Shown here: piece after piece, positions 35,740 to 47,661 of the stretch
How the letters are laid out: the number at the start of each line of letters is the position of its first letter
How positions within the stretch are numbered: the stretch's first letter is position 1
Assembly (NCBI GenBank): GCA_003255025.1
Contig: QANY01006259.1
Location: forward strand, 1,109,664 to 1,173,663
Reading direction: 5' to 3'
Length of the DNA stretch: 64,000 nt
Origin: Datisca glomerata
Lineage: Eukaryota; Streptophyta; Magnoliopsida; Cucurbitales; Datiscaceae
Notes under the pieces: model-generated
Seen by the model: the letters and a program-made list of their open reading frames with translations, nothing else
What the model was told of the DNA's origin: nothing
Databases searched by the model: none
Program-made: the position numbers and the translations under genes

Positions 35740-37120
35740 ATTATTGTCTTTCCCCTTCTCAGTCACTTCTAATACCTATAAGGTTCTTCTCTATTTCGAG
35801 TCTATGAATAGGTTATCTGACTTAAACCTAGGATTTTGGAGTTTAGAATGACCTACATGGTCAAGTCAAGAGGAGGGAATTACTATGTGTGCCCTAAAAA
35901 AGAAAAATGGGGAGGGTTAATTAAGAACCTCCCCAAAATTGGCAAAGGCAGGGATAGAGACATCCTACTCATTTGGGGAGAATGGGGTTGTGTTGGTCGT
36001 TAGATAATACCTTGAAATTAGAGAACATTCAGTAAGTATCACTTTTTTATATTCATCACATAAATGGGCCAACATGAATCCATACTTCTCAAAAAGGGAA
36101 CACAACTCATCTAGCCACTGCTTTTCATGCCCCAATGCGTGTTTGGAATCAATTGCTGGACCTGGTCATAAGATAGGTTTTTGACCTAGCCTCTGTCATC
36201 CTCGTTGCTATTCCTCTTTCGTGCATTTCTAGCGTTAGGCTCCCATTCTGAAGCTACTGTTGAAGAAGCCTCTTCATCAGATTCTCTTTAGACATTTCTT
36301 CAAAGAGTGAGGATGATATTCAACTGTTGGTTGACCTGAAGGAAGAAACGAGTAACGAGAGCGGTTTACCCCTGGCATTTGAGGGTTTTCTAAAACCCTG
36401 ACATTCTTGCTTTTATAAGCTTTCTAGAGGACGTGCACGCTTCTCACACTCTTATGCATGGGATCATCTCAAAATGTGTTTCTTCTGCCCTCAAGAATAC
36501 GGAGATTGAGACTCTTTAGTCTGTTATGAGCCATGATCTTGTAAAGGTAATACATTTCTCGTTTTCTTTTCTTTCTTTTTTTAAACAAGAGGAAAAGGGC
36601 ATACTTTCTTACTTTCTTTTCTTTTATATCGTCTATACCGCTCTACGATGCCTTCCGAGAGTACATTGTCATCGTCGGGGCTACGTTTGGGGTTTATTAC
36701 AAGGAAAAGGAAGATGCACAGACCCATATCATCGAGTTGCAAGCGGAAGCTAAAGTTAGGAAAGCTAAGATGAAGGCTCTGAGGAGAATAGAAATCAATC
36801 TTCAAGCTGCTACTGGGAAGCAATCAGGGTAGATTGATTCCTTTAAAGCTAGGATTCTTAAGCTCTCTGAGAGGTTAGAGAGTGCTGAAGTGGAGAAAAG
36901 GCTGAGCTGGAAGCGAAAATGTTCTACCAAGTTGAGTTCGATGTAGTAGAAGTAGAAGTCTACAACTTAAGTTACCACGATGCTCATCGCCAGACTCTAC
37001 CTCGGTGAGCTCTTATAGATGAACCTATGACTTCTCGCCCTAGCCTTAAGCTTTCTTCTACTACAATTCCATATTCATTGACCAAGAAGAGCATATCATC
37101 ATCGAAGAATGAAGTCTCCT
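35740..37120 (+). pseudogene. Antisense extra ORF of the gypsy element, copy 2 (diverged)
   Basis: A second, more diverged relative of copy 1 in the same orientation. The stretch about 35750-36003 gives TYKVLLYFESMNRLSDLNLG and, after a 1-nt shift, RMTYMVKSRGGNYYVCPKKE and KWGGLIKNLPKIGKGRDRDI then LLIWGEWG. This lines up with RAVYFIKWCDTTYYLPPP...RGGLVPDLPSGDKGWDEW...GGNWG of copy 1. The C-terminal part at about 36650-36990 gives REYIVIVGATFGVYYKEKED, then AQTHIIELQAEAKVRKAKMK and further coiled-coil sequence. Stops are frequent. It was probably a tandem duplicate or a second captured family member. Confidence 0.68.
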
Positions 37121-37689
37121 TTAGTTGTTATCTTTTTATTTCTTTAAGCGTTTTCCTTTTTTTTTTATCTTTTCTTGTAATTTTTCATGCAAATGAATAA
37201 AACTCATTTTTTTACCATTGCTGCCTTCAATTTTCTAGTCAATAGATTCAATCTAGAATCTGTTTGCTTGTACTTATGAACTTTCTCTTCTGAAAACATT
37301 TTTTAGAATTTACTTGCCCATTTAAGAGTATCTTCCCAGTGTGATTTATGACTCTTACTTTTCCATATAGAGACTGCTTTTAAATACTTGGAAAACATTA
37401 GACTTATTTAGACTTTCTAGGCGGATTTTGTTCTTGTACACTTGGAAAATACTTGCTTTACTTAGATTTTCAAGTGAGATCTATTTTAGGAGGCGAAACT
37501 TCTTTCCTTTTATTTGTGTTTTTCTACTTTCCATTCATTATTCTTTCACTTTCCAAGTGGAATCCATTTTAGGATACTTGGAGATTTTAGCTTCCTGAAC
37601 TAGGTCTACTTTTTAGACATCAGTTCTCTTAACGACTTTGGCCCTTCACGGGTATAGAGTTTCCTTCTACGCTTCAGAGAGTTTATGCC

Positions 37690-38215
37690 CATTGTAGGGA
37701 GTTTTGACTTGTAATTGCTTAAGCTCATTGTAGAGCTTTAAGTGACTTCATTTACTTTAGAGAACTCACGCTCATTGTAGCACATTTAGCTCTCAAAGAC
37801 TTGAGCTGATTGTAGAGCTAAGTGACCCCGTTTACTTTAGAGAACTCACCCACTATAGGACATTTAGTTTCCAAGGACTTAAGCTCACTATAGAGATAAG
37901 GGACCCATTCACTTTAGAGAACTCACATCCATTATCAGACATTTAGCTCCCAATGACTTAAGCTCATTCTAGAGCTAAGTGGTCCCATTTACTCTAGAGA
38001 ACTCACGCCCATTGTAGGACATTTAGCTCTGAAGGACTTACGCTCGTTGTAGAATTAAGTGGCATCGTTTACTTTAGAGACTCACGCTTATTGCAGGACA
38101 TTTAGCTCCCAAGGACTTAAGCTCATTTTCAGGCTAAGTGGCCCGTTTACTCTCAAGAACTCACACCCATTGTAGGACATTTAGCTCTCGATGATTTAGT
38201 CACATTCTAAGTGGC
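37690..38215. repeat. Tandem repeat of about 78-80 bp, six to seven copies
   Basis: Units follow CTCACGCCCATTGTAGGACA, TTTAGCTCCCAAGGACTTAA, GCTCATTGTAGAGCTAAGTG, GCCCCGTTTACTTTAGAGAA. It lies between the end of pol and the antisense ORFs, the place where Tat-like elements often carry tandem repeats. Confidence 0.88.
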
Positions 38216-38389
38216 CCTGTTTCCTACAGTTATCGAAAGCATTAAAAGTAAATGAACACGACTTTTACTTGGAAAATGCTTAACAAGATAAAACCACAGG
38301 ATATTGTTATCTTTATTATAAATTAAAAGAAAGGAATTATGCATAACATTTATGGCTTGGATAGCTCGTTGCAATTTTCCATCATCAAG

Positions 38390-39600
38390 TGATAATATAC
38401 GTTCCCTCCGACTACTTTGACAATGATTGGGCATTCCCACTTTGGTCCTAGCTTTCCTTTATTCGTGTGGAATGCCTTTTTGAGAATAAGCTCTCCAACT
38501 TGGAATTCTCATTTGTTGGCTCTCTTCTAAAAGTAGGATCTCCTTTTATGATTATAACCTGCTAACCTAATGAGTGCAACTTCCCGCCTTTCTTCTAAAA
38601 GATCAAGGTTTTCCATCATCCCGTTCTGTGGGTCGTCGTTTCACTAATGTTGGACCATAACAATGGCCTTCCTATCTTGACTGGTATGACTGCTTCGACT
38701 CCCTACGCCAAGGAAAATAGTTTTCTCCTGTTGGTTCTCGTGGTGTAGTTCTATAGGCCTAAAGTACTAAAGGGAATTCTTCCATCGAATTTATCTTAAT
38801 GGATTCTAGTCATTTTTTTAAGACTTTCGAGCATAGTTTTGTTTGACCTTTTCGCTTCTCGGTTTCCTTGTACATAATAGAATGTAGAAAATATGTTTTT
38901 TATTCAAAACCCATCACATAATGCTTTAACCAACCTTCTAGAAAATTTCCATCCGTTGTTAGAGATTAATGCCAGATGATTTATGTACCTGCATATTAAA
39001 CTTCTCCATAGAAACTATTTCACCACTTCTTCTCGCACTCTGGCCAACGCTTCTGCTTCGATCCACTTAGTGAAATAATCAGTTATGACGACTAAGAAGC
39101 TCTTTTGAACGAGATCTATTGGGAGTGGACCTACTATATATAGTCCCCATTTACATGAACAACCATGGACTCAACAAAGTTTTTAAGTCTTCTAGGGACG
39201 TATTGAGAATATGAGCGAAGCGTTGACACTTGTTTGCTAAAGATCTTCCACCAGCATGATTCCCACATATTCCTTCATGTAATTTAGATAGTATGTATTT
39301 AACCTCAGGTGGTGTAAGACATTTGAGATAAGGCCCAGAGAAAGTCCTTTAAGACAACTTTCCTTCAACTGGCGAGTATCTGGTGCTTCGTTGCTGAAGT
39401 TTTCAAGCATCCATTTTGTTTGTTGGCAGGTCACCGTTTAGAAGATATCAGATGATACTTTTTTCCAATTCAGTTCTTGATTTCCCGTTTCAATTTTATC
39501 TTCGATTTGCAACAGTTGTTTGATAGAGGGCTAGCTAATGAATTCCACAGAAAAATTTCTCTTATGAGGGAGCTGCACTAAAGACCCCGAGGTGGCTAAG
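38390..39600 (-). pseudogene. Gypsy integrase remnant
   Basis: The minus strand at about 39160-39010 encodes WGLYIVGPLPIDLVQKSFLV and VITDYFTKWIEAEALARVRE, the first catalytic Asp region of a plant gypsy integrase (TDYFTKW). Upstream at about 39310-39190 lies the HHCC-side region (YMKEYVGIMLVEDL, frameshifted from HEG.CG.HAGGRSL). The C-terminal end at about 38450-38390 reads GKLGPKWECPIIVKVVG. It integrates cDNA in active relatives; this copy is broken by several frameshifts. Confidence 0.82.
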
Positions 39601-41460
39601 TTGTCTGCTCGAGAATTTTCCATTAGTGGGATTTGTTTAATCCCATATTCCTTGAATAGCAGTAACATCTCTTTCTCCTATTATAAATATTTATCCATCC
39701 AATTGTCATTCACGTTGTATTCTCCATTAATCAAATTAGCAATTACCATGGAATCACAAAATATTTTAATTTTGGTTACCCCTGATTTACAAACCAAACT
39801 GATTCCTGCAAGTAATTCCTCGTACTCAACTTCATTATTAAATGCTTTGGAACTAAAAAACTATTCTTTTTCTAGTTCTCACCTTGTGGGGGCCTGAATG
39901 ACAACTTTCACTCCTGCCCCCGAGTGATTGGAGGCTCCAGCTACATAAAGAGTCCATACCCCCCCTTTAGACTCCATTGTAGTTGGGTGATGGTGGTCCT
40001 CTTCATAGGTGAATTCATCAATAAATTCTGCAGTATTTGACCCTTAACATAAGTTCTTGGTGTATAATGAATGTCATATTCTACCAGCTTAACTGCCCAT
40101 TTGGCTAGCCTTCTAACCATCTCTCGTGAATGCGACACTCTCCTTATGAGCTATTCCATGATGACATTGATTATGTGTCCTTAAAAGTAAGGCATCGACT
40201 TCTTTGCTATGATGACTAGTGCAAGTACCATCTTTTCCATCTTCTTGTATCTTATTTTTACAGCTACAAGACTTTTTCTTATAAAGTATACTGGTCTTTA
40301 TTGGCCATTATCAAATCTGACCATTGCAACACTCACTGTCATTTCTCAAACTGCAAGTTAGAGCAATAGTTCTTCTTTTGGTAATGGCTTCGAGAGTAAC
40401 GGCAGTGATGCTAACTATTATTTTATCTTTTGCAGCGCTTCTTCATATTTGTCATCCCTTTGATGCATAAATCTTCCTCACTTTTTTTTTGAAAAATGGT
40501 CTGCATTTATCCGTTGATCTTGCTAGAAATTTGTTTAGCACTGACAACTTTCCTATTAAGCTCTAGATTTTCTTTTTTTCTTCTTGGTGATTTTATGTCC
40601 ATAATTTCCTTAAGCTGGTCCAGATTGACTTCAATTCCTCTTTGAGTGATCAAATGTCACAAGAATTTTCTTACCGCACTCTAAAAGTTCACTTTTCAGG
40701 GTTGAGCTTCATTGTTCTTGCGATCATAAAATGACTTCATTTGTTGTTGATTTGATCTGTCCTCCATTCTACTTTTACCAACATGTCGTCCACATACACT
40801 TTCATTATTTATTCGATCTGCTTCTCAAAGATTTCGTTAACCAATCGTTGATATGTTACCCCTGCATATTTTAAACCAAACGGCATTATTATATAGAAAA
40901 TAACCTTAGATCAGTTATAAAAAGTTTTTTCTTGATTAGATTAGAAAATTTTCACCTAATTATATCCTGAATACACATTCATGAAGCTCAGAAGTTCGTG
41001 GCCTGAAGCCACATTAGCCATCTAATCGATTCATGGTAACGGGTAATCGTCTTTCACACAAATTCTTCATTTCTCGTTCTTCGTTCTAACCATTACGTGT
41101 TTGCTAGTCATTCTAGATAGTTTACTTCTCTAATGAACTCGGCGTCGAGTAGTTTCTCCACCTCTTATTTTATGGTTGTCTTTCTCTCCAGGACGAACGT
41201 CCACATTTTCTATTGGTTCCAAAAAAGGATCAGTATTCAGCTTATGACAAATTAACTTTTCATCGATACCTAACTTTTCTGCAACTATTGTGACAAAAAT
41301 GTCCACATTTCGTCTGAGAAAATCTGTCAGTTCCATCATTTCCTCAACAATGATTTCTTCACCTATCCTCGTTATTTTCCCGCTACCAATGTCAAAGGAT
41401 TCTATTTCACTTGCAACCTCATATCTCATATTTCTCGCATCGTGCTCCTCGTCGACCAAT
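39600..41460 (-). pseudogene. Gypsy reverse transcriptase and RNase H remnant
   Basis: Reverse transcriptase: ITRIGEEIIVEEMMELTDFL and KLICHKLNTDPFLEPI at 41459-41200, then PFGLKYAGVTYQRLVNEIFE and, after a stop, KVYVDDMLVKSRMED with the catalytic YVDD at 40796-40785. RNase H: RLAKWAVKLVEYDIHYTPRT at about 40110-40050 and ENSRADNLATS at about 39620-39590, as in Tat/Athila-side plant gypsy elements. Several in-frame stops and frameshifts prevent function. Confidence 0.88.
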
Positions 41461-41465
41461 TGCTA

Positions 41466-42414
41466 TTACTCAACTACTTCCTTCCATTTTCTTGAAATGG
41501 AAGCTTCATGCTTTCTAGTAGAATCGATAGCCGTTACAGTGCAACAACGAGTGGCCGCCGGGTCTTCCTTAATCGTCTTGGTACCTAAGGGTAAGGGATA
41601 TTTCAATGTTTGATTGAAAGTTGACGGGAATACTTTCATCTTATGGATCCAAGTTCTTCCAAATACAGCATTGTAAGGTGATGACGCATCTATCACAACA
41701 AAATGTATAACATGATTGAATGGTTCTACGTGCACTGAAAGTGGAAAAATCCCTTCTGAATATGTTATAGTTCCCTACAATCCAATTAGCGGTTGTCCTG
41801 TACCATGTAATGTAGGAGTTCCCATGGACATTTTTGGCTATGGTGGTTTAATGAAGTACATTTATCGTGCTCCCATCATCAATAAGAACCATTCATAGTA
41901 GGCAATTTTTTCGCTGGATGGAGATCACCAGCCCGTCATTGTACCATTCCTGTTGTCCATTGTCAATTTCATCAAATATAATTAGGACATCACTGTAATT
42001 TTCATCCAATTCATTGTTTATCTGTAGAGTGGGCTGTTGCAATAAACCTTCCTCTCCTTCCTTTGTTCCTTCTGATTGAGTAAGAGCAATAATGATGTCT
42101 ACTATCCTTACCGGCTCTTTGCTTTTGGGCTGCTCATTCTTCTCTTCCATTCTCGGTTGCTCCTTTTTTGTTACAAAATGCTTCAAATAACATTCCTTTA
42201 TTAGTTCTTCTATGTAATCTTCCACATGATAACCATCCTTTGTGAGATGACCAACACTCCTATGGAAAGAAAAATATTTACTTTTGTCTTTTTCAAAGGG
42301 TTCCCTAGTGAGCGGCGCGGGCCTCTTCAACCATGGTTTATATTTTACGGTTTGAAAGATTATGTTAACTAAACTATTTGATGGTGTGTAAACTCGATCC
42401 TTGGTGAGTAGCAT
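41466..42414 (-). pseudogene. Gypsy gag C-terminus and protease remnant
   Basis: 42414-41893: YTPSNSLVNIIFQTVKYKPW and DKSKYFSFHRSVGHLTKDGY, the zinc-knuckle-like end of plant gypsy gag; both Cys of the usual YC.FH...GH...C pattern are replaced (Phe and Gly). 41890-41735: VLIDDGSTINVLH, the aspartic-protease active-site region. 41735-41466: VVIDASSPYNAVFGRTWIHK and MKVFPSTFNQTLKYPLP. The right end at 42414 is abrupt; the first part of gag is absent. Confidence 0.85.
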
Positions 42415-43599
42415 AATTACAATAAACTAATCCACATAGTTCGTACATCATATGGAAGTTCAGAGGAGTCAACTAATCCACTGTCTTATAAGCTGAGTTT
42501 TACCATAAGAATATATTGCAGTATAGGGATCTCTGCCTTGAACGTGCTTGGTTTCCATTCATATTGATTGTCAACTACTTGTCACAATATTGACATTCCA
42601 TTGTAGGTGCTTAAAGTTTAGTAGTTCAAAATGTAAGTGAGTTCAGTTAGTGACGGATTATATAGGATTACGATATAGTTTACTTGATTAAAGAATGTCA
42701 TCATTCTAAGAGGAGAAGTACATGTGATGTTCTAAGTGTATATTAACTATGCAATACTAATAGATTAATGTTTTCATTATATGTACATAAAAAGTTTAGA
42801 CCTCTGAAATTATCTCTTTCGAATGCTCTATTTCATACTATCTTTTTTGCTTTTTTGTTCAATACTTAGATATTTACGACTTATTAGAGACATGAATAAT
42901 TAAACACTACACTTGATATTGTTAATTACTTGATGTTATTGAAGGTGTTGTTCATGTGTATGCTTTTAAGAAAGACAGAGATATGGTTTGCTAATTATTT
43001 CATTCTATATTTATTTTACAAGCTCAAATCATAAGATTATTGTTAATATCCTATCGAAAGCACGTCAAAACTTGATTATTTTAAAAGATGGAAGGAAAGC
43101 TCATTTCTGTGAGACATAGCTTCTTGGTTGAACTTTTTTGAATGAGACGTGTCGTTTTCATGATTATTATTATTATTTTGGCACTTATAATTCAAATTTT
43201 AGATGACTATAAGTAGAAAATTCGAAAAAACTTGTTAATATTTTTACTTTCTAATGAAACGGTGTGTAAGAATTTCATTAATTATATATTATTATTCAGA
43301 GTTAATTTTTTTGTTTTTAGTTCCATTTTATGATATATTAATAAATATATTTGATTTTACAATAAAAGTGTGATTTTAAAAAGGATGTTATCTATTATAG
43401 GGGTATTAAAATGTTGTAATATCATACCAACTATAGGGTGAAAAATCACATTTTATGATTGTTTAATAAATATATTTAATTTTACAATAAAAGTGTGATT
43501 GTAAACGGTGTGTAAGAATCAGAGCACATGGAGCCATCTCCTTTGTCTTTCTAAAAATATGGTAGACTAGTTGATATAAATATTAGCTAAAGAAAGAGC
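42415..43599. other. AT-rich spacer with a local duplication
   Basis: No gene is seen. About 43326-43374 and 43453-43501 are near-identical direct copies (TTAATAAATATATTT then TTTTACAATAAAAGTGTGAT), and GAAACGGTGTGTAAGAAT recurs at 43256 and about 43503. Confidence 0.5.
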
Positions 43600-43711
43600 A
43601 CAATGCAAAAAAATGCATGTTGTGTCTTTGAAACAGTTCAAATCATTTTGATAATAATTAGTTTGATCTGTTTTATCGAGAAGGTCTATGGTTCAAGTCT
43701 GTATAGCCCTA
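43600..43711 (+). pseudogene. trnV-UAC: Plastid trnV-UAC intron end and 3' exon (NUPT)
   Basis: ATCGAGAAGGTCTATGGTTC, AAGTCTGTATAGCCCTA at 43675-43711 matches the 3' exon of plastid tRNA-Val(UAC) with a few changes. It is preceded by group II intron sequence (GTGTCTTTGAAACAGTTCAA, ATAATTAGTTTGATCTG). The 5' exon is absent, so no tRNA can form. Confidence 0.82.
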
Positions 43712-44117
43712 TAACCCTATTTTATATATATATATNATATATATTATGTGTAAAATAATATTTAAAATAAGAAATAAAAAAATTGTATAGTTTTCCTTTC
43801 CTCAGTATTGTTTGTAGTGTTTGTAACTAGCCACTTGATTTGGTTAATCACTAATTATTTTATCTTTGTAGATGAATGAAATGTGAATTTTCCACGTTTC
43901 GTATCTAAAATCAAACAATCAGTAATACTTTTCTCTTGGTATACCTACTAATTAATTATATTAAGGATTAAGGGAGGCAAAATCATCACATGAAACCAGT
44001 TAAAAACTCTAACATAGTACAATCCAAATCGAATGCACTAGTAAGTCACATGGATATAGGAATGACTTAATGGATTTGATTTTTGGATAACCCAGAGTTT
44101 GAAAAATGAAGATCTTG

Positions 44118-44539
44118 GACACGACGTGCATAAATACCCTCTTTCACTTCTATTCTGATGGACTGAATGTTTTTCATTAGGAATCGAAGGAAGATGCGGT
44201 GATTTCTTCTAGGAAATATCCAACGAAAAATACATACTATTCCTTCTTTTATATCGAATCGATCATAACCACTACCCACATTCCACGAAATGGTGCACCA
44301 CAAATAGGAGCTAATAAAGAGACATGCGATCCCATAGAAAAACATCATGATCCCTTGTGGGAAAAAATGATCTGCTGAGATGGAAATAAAGATATCAAAT
44401 CCCTACCAAGATAACTGGAAGTTCCAACCAATAAAAATCCTAATGAACCTAAAAAAAGTATAAAGGCCCAAAAGAAATTACTTGTTTTTCGGGATCCCTT
44501 TAAAAATTCTATCACTATACGTTCTGATCAACAACTCAT
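44118..44539 (-). pseudogene. ycf4: Plastid ycf4 (photosystem I assembly), broken NUPT copy
   Basis: The minus strand starts ATG at 44539. Codon 4 is already a stop, then [20 protein letters not shown] and [20 protein letters not shown] follow. One T is missing from the run in IIFFPQG, shifting the frame, after which [20 protein letters not shown] and [18 protein letters not shown] continue. The match ends after KEGIYARRV at 44118, so about the last third is lost. In plastids Ycf4 is a thylakoid factor for photosystem I assembly. Confidence 0.92.
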
Positions 44540-44967
44540 ACTAGATCTAGTTGCATTTTATTAGAATTGGGAGAATAACCAAAATAAAATTGACTTTACT
44601 TTTTTTTTGTTTCTAAAGTAACTCTCGTCAACGAGCACTATTCTGATGTGAACCTTTAGGAGTAGTTCATTGAATTGCTTAGATCCAAAATCATAATATC
44701 ACATTCAGATGATTTCCTATAGATACCTACATATAGCTTTATTGACTTTTTATCTCAGACATTCACCCATATCTAGATCTATTCTATTAGCTATTATCAA
44801 TTTTCAAATAATTTGAATTCATTTACTTAGATATCATGTTTACACATGTACAATCGCTTATTTTCGGAGTAAACTACATGTTATACTCTATTCTAGTAAA
44901 TAGATATATGTGTTATGGTAGTCTCAATCTTGAATATATATATATACGAGATTTGGCATCATCGTAT

Positions 44968-45080
44968 TTAAAAATTTTTATTTTTTGAACATGAAGAGAT
45001 AAAGAAGTCATTGCAATTGCCGGAAATACTAGGCCCACTAAAGGAACAAAAATAGAGGGTAAGTAGTTAAGAGTTGTCAT
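44968..45080 (-). pseudogene. psaI: Plastid psaI, NUPT copy
   Basis: ATG at 45080; the protein reads [20 protein letters not shown] then [13 protein letters not shown], i.e. photosystem I subunit VIII with its single membrane helix. One A is lost from the A run after LHVQ, so the frame misses its normal stop (the old TAA is at 44970-44968). It keeps its plastid position between ycf4 and accD. Confidence 0.92.
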
Positions 45081-46104
45081 AGAATGGATACCTCGACATA
45101 ATATTTGTACCCGTTATTTATTATTATATTAATATTTTTTACCTGTTATTGATTGTTAGAAATGTATCTTATAATTATTATAATTCATATATAATTAGTT
45201 ATTCGTATATAATTAAACTAAGTCTATCTAAGTGAGTATAATTATTATAATGCTCTAATCATTAGAATTCATCTAGAATTTTCTAAAGTATATATGCATG
45301 AGTATATATATAGAAAAAGTATATATATGGAAAAGGAATGTAGGACTAAATAAATAGATTTATTCATCTTTCGACATGAAATATATGTATGATCATCTAT
45401 TTTGTGAGTTTTTTTAATTCTTTTTATTATCTTGTCTTATAGTTAAAATGGAATTTATTCAAATTTCATAAAGATTTTATTACTAATTTCCCAAAAGTTC
45501 ATTATAATCCGATCCAACAACAGGGATTCTTAGTAACACTAGTGATTTTTAGGAGATATAGAAAGATGCAAGACTTTATGCCCATATTTTCTATAGTAAT
45601 TTTATATACATATCTAAGAAGGGAACATGAAATTCATTTTATTCCCCTTGCCTAATTTCGCAGAAGAAAGAATTCGCTCTTTTATTTTGTTTGATAAAGG
45701 TTTCCTACTTACTAATCAGGAATAACAGTGACAAATGATTTTATTCTAATCAAAGCAAAAAAAATCCATTCTTCGTATTTTGTCTCCTATAAACTAAATA
45801 ACTACTTGTTCGTTGGAAATCAAATAATTTATTTATTAAGGTTCTATTTGAGCCCATGAGAAATTGAGCAAAAAACTTCCGAATTGGCCTATTTCTTGCA
45901 TCTACCAATTGAAGTAATTTGAAAAATGAAGTGAAGAATGAATGCTTTCTTAGTTCTTAAAAAGAGGAAAAACCAAAAATTCAAGAATACTCTTTTTTCT
46001 ATACTATAGTAGCTTAACTTAACTGGAGTTTTTTCAGAACCCTCATTTGAGCCAAAATAGACGTATAAGAAACAAACATAAAATGGAAACAGCTTTTGAC
46101 TTAT

Positions 46105-47050
46105 GCCTGTGTGAACAACCTCAGATAATCTTGTCTTTCTTTGATAAGAATAAATACGATCTTTATAAGGTTCCTCTTCCGAATGAAATTAAATGGGTTC
46201 TAAACAAACCATGTCTTCATCCATAGGATCCCAGGTACCTGGATCAATTGAAAGTTCGATTCTATTTGAACTACTCATTTTCAAATGGTATCTACATAGT
46301 GCGCAAATATTTATTTTAGATTTAAAAAATTTCTTATAATTTAATCTATAACAATTTTTGCATTGAACCCACAAATGCCTATATTTTTTAGTTACATATA
46401 GATCATTAGAACTTTCTATTCTAGTTAAATCACTACCATCCATGCTAGTTCTTATACTGGAACTCTCACTTTCACTACTATTCCCACTTTCACCTTCACC
46501 GCAAATGTAACTATAAATGTAATTGTCACTGTAATTCTGACTACCACTTAAAATCTAACTATCAATAAAGATTTGAGACTGGAGATAATTGTCAATGCAA
46601 CTATTAATGTGATTATTCCAACTATATTTAGTATCATAAATGTCACGATCATAGTGGGAATCATAAATTTTCGATACATTATTTAGATAACGAGAGTTAC
46701 GATAACTATAAAAAGAACTTTCTAGTTCCCTTACAAAATAATGATCATTGACAATCTCAAAAATTTGATTTTCAATATCAAAATATATGGAAAATAACCC
46801 CTCTTACCATCCCTAACTAAAAAAGTTTCATCAGATATGAAATTCTGAATGTCCCTGACGACAACTAAATGATCAACAATATACTGTAACGAAAATTGTC
46901 ACTATCACTATGACTAGGAATGTTTTTATGCATATAATTTCTTACACTAGTATTTTCAATAGGACCAAGACTATCGATTGATTTACTTAGCCTACACCTG
47001 TATTCTAACTTCCCGTTCGACAACATCGAATTTAATCATCCTTTTTCCAT
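46105..47050 (-). pseudogene. accD: Plastid accD 5' half, NUPT copy
   Basis: The minus strand runs from ATGGAAAAAG at 47050 through the long Ser/Asn/Tyr-rich N-terminal region to about 46105. The best frame (46443-46189) holds [20 protein letters not shown] and [20 protein letters not shown], with all four zinc-finger cysteines (CKNC and CALC, 15 residues apart), then [18 protein letters not shown]. The whole carboxyltransferase catalytic half is missing; the sequence jumps to the accD-psaI spacer. Several frameshifts occur in the N-terminal part. AccD is the plastid beta-carboxyltransferase subunit of acetyl-CoA carboxylase. Confidence 0.9.
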
Positions 47051-47569
47051 AGAGCTTTCTTGCCCCTATTTACATGAAAATACAATAGATGAATAATCAT
47101 TCGATAAAACATCATTTGAATATGTTATTTTCTATCAAAATGAGCATATAAGTCAAATCACTTGGATTATTACCTAATAACGAGTGGGTTAATAGCTAGT
47201 GGGTATTGAAAAAAAAGGTTCCATCATATATAGTGAAGTGATACTCAGGGTTCTCACAAAAAAGAATTTTTGTTAATTAAATTCTAAATAGTGGTTTCTA
47301 CCATGTTGTGTCAAATTCACATATAAAAAATAGCTTTTCTCCCCTATGAATATGAAGAATTTTTTTTTTGTAAAATCTCATCTACTAATAAAATTCTATT
47401 CCAAGACAGAATGAAAAAGACAATATATAGGATGGCTAGAAGAAGTTGTGGTATTAGGCTCGATCCATAAGCTGAAACTACGAGATATAATCTATTAAAA
47501 GAATACACCAATCCCAAGAATCCATAGACTTAATTGTGGATCCAACACAAATTGATTCGCTGAACAAAA

Positions 47570-47661
47570 GGAGAGAGAGGGGTCTGAACCCTTGATAGTT
47601 CTTTGTTTCTAACTATACCGGTTTTCAAGAGCGGAGCTATCAACCACTCGGCCATCTCTCT
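47570..47661 (-). pseudogene. trnS-UGA: Plastid trnS-UGA, NUPT copy
   Basis: The minus strand gives AGAGAGATGGCCGAGTGGTT, GATAGCTCCGCTCTTGAAAA, CCGGTATAGTTAGAAACAAA and so on to CCCTCTCTCTCC, about 92 nt with the long variable arm and anticodon TGA. The first base of the acceptor stem is changed (G to A) and the anticodon stem and T arm have mutations. It is not expected to be used in the nucleus. Confidence 0.9.

Larger units (their letters stand above)
31080..42414 (-). mobile_element. Ty3/gypsy retrotransposon, Tat/Retand-like, with antisense extra ORFs
   Basis: On the minus strand the order is: end of gag and protease (42414-41466), reverse transcriptase and RNase H (41459 to about 39600), integrase (about 39400-38390), tandem repeats (38215-37690), then two ORF remnants on the opposite strand (37120-35740 and 34930-32709), a G-run polypurine tract GGGGGGTAAA (about 32105-32114) and the 3' LTR (32104 to about 31080). 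The LTR start TGAACAGGTAAAAAATATTT resembles that of the element at 13.8-18.8 kb (TGTACAGGTAAAATTT). The 5' LTR, leader and first part of gag are missing at the right side, beyond 42414. Tat-lineage gypsy elements are known to carry an additional, often antisense ORF between pol and the 3' LTR; this fits. All coding parts are broken. Confidence 0.75.

Noticed and set aside
47570..47661. Functional nuclear tRNA-Ser
   Set aside because: It matches plastid trnS-UGA with stem mutations and sits beside a psbZ copy, so it is a plastid insertion.
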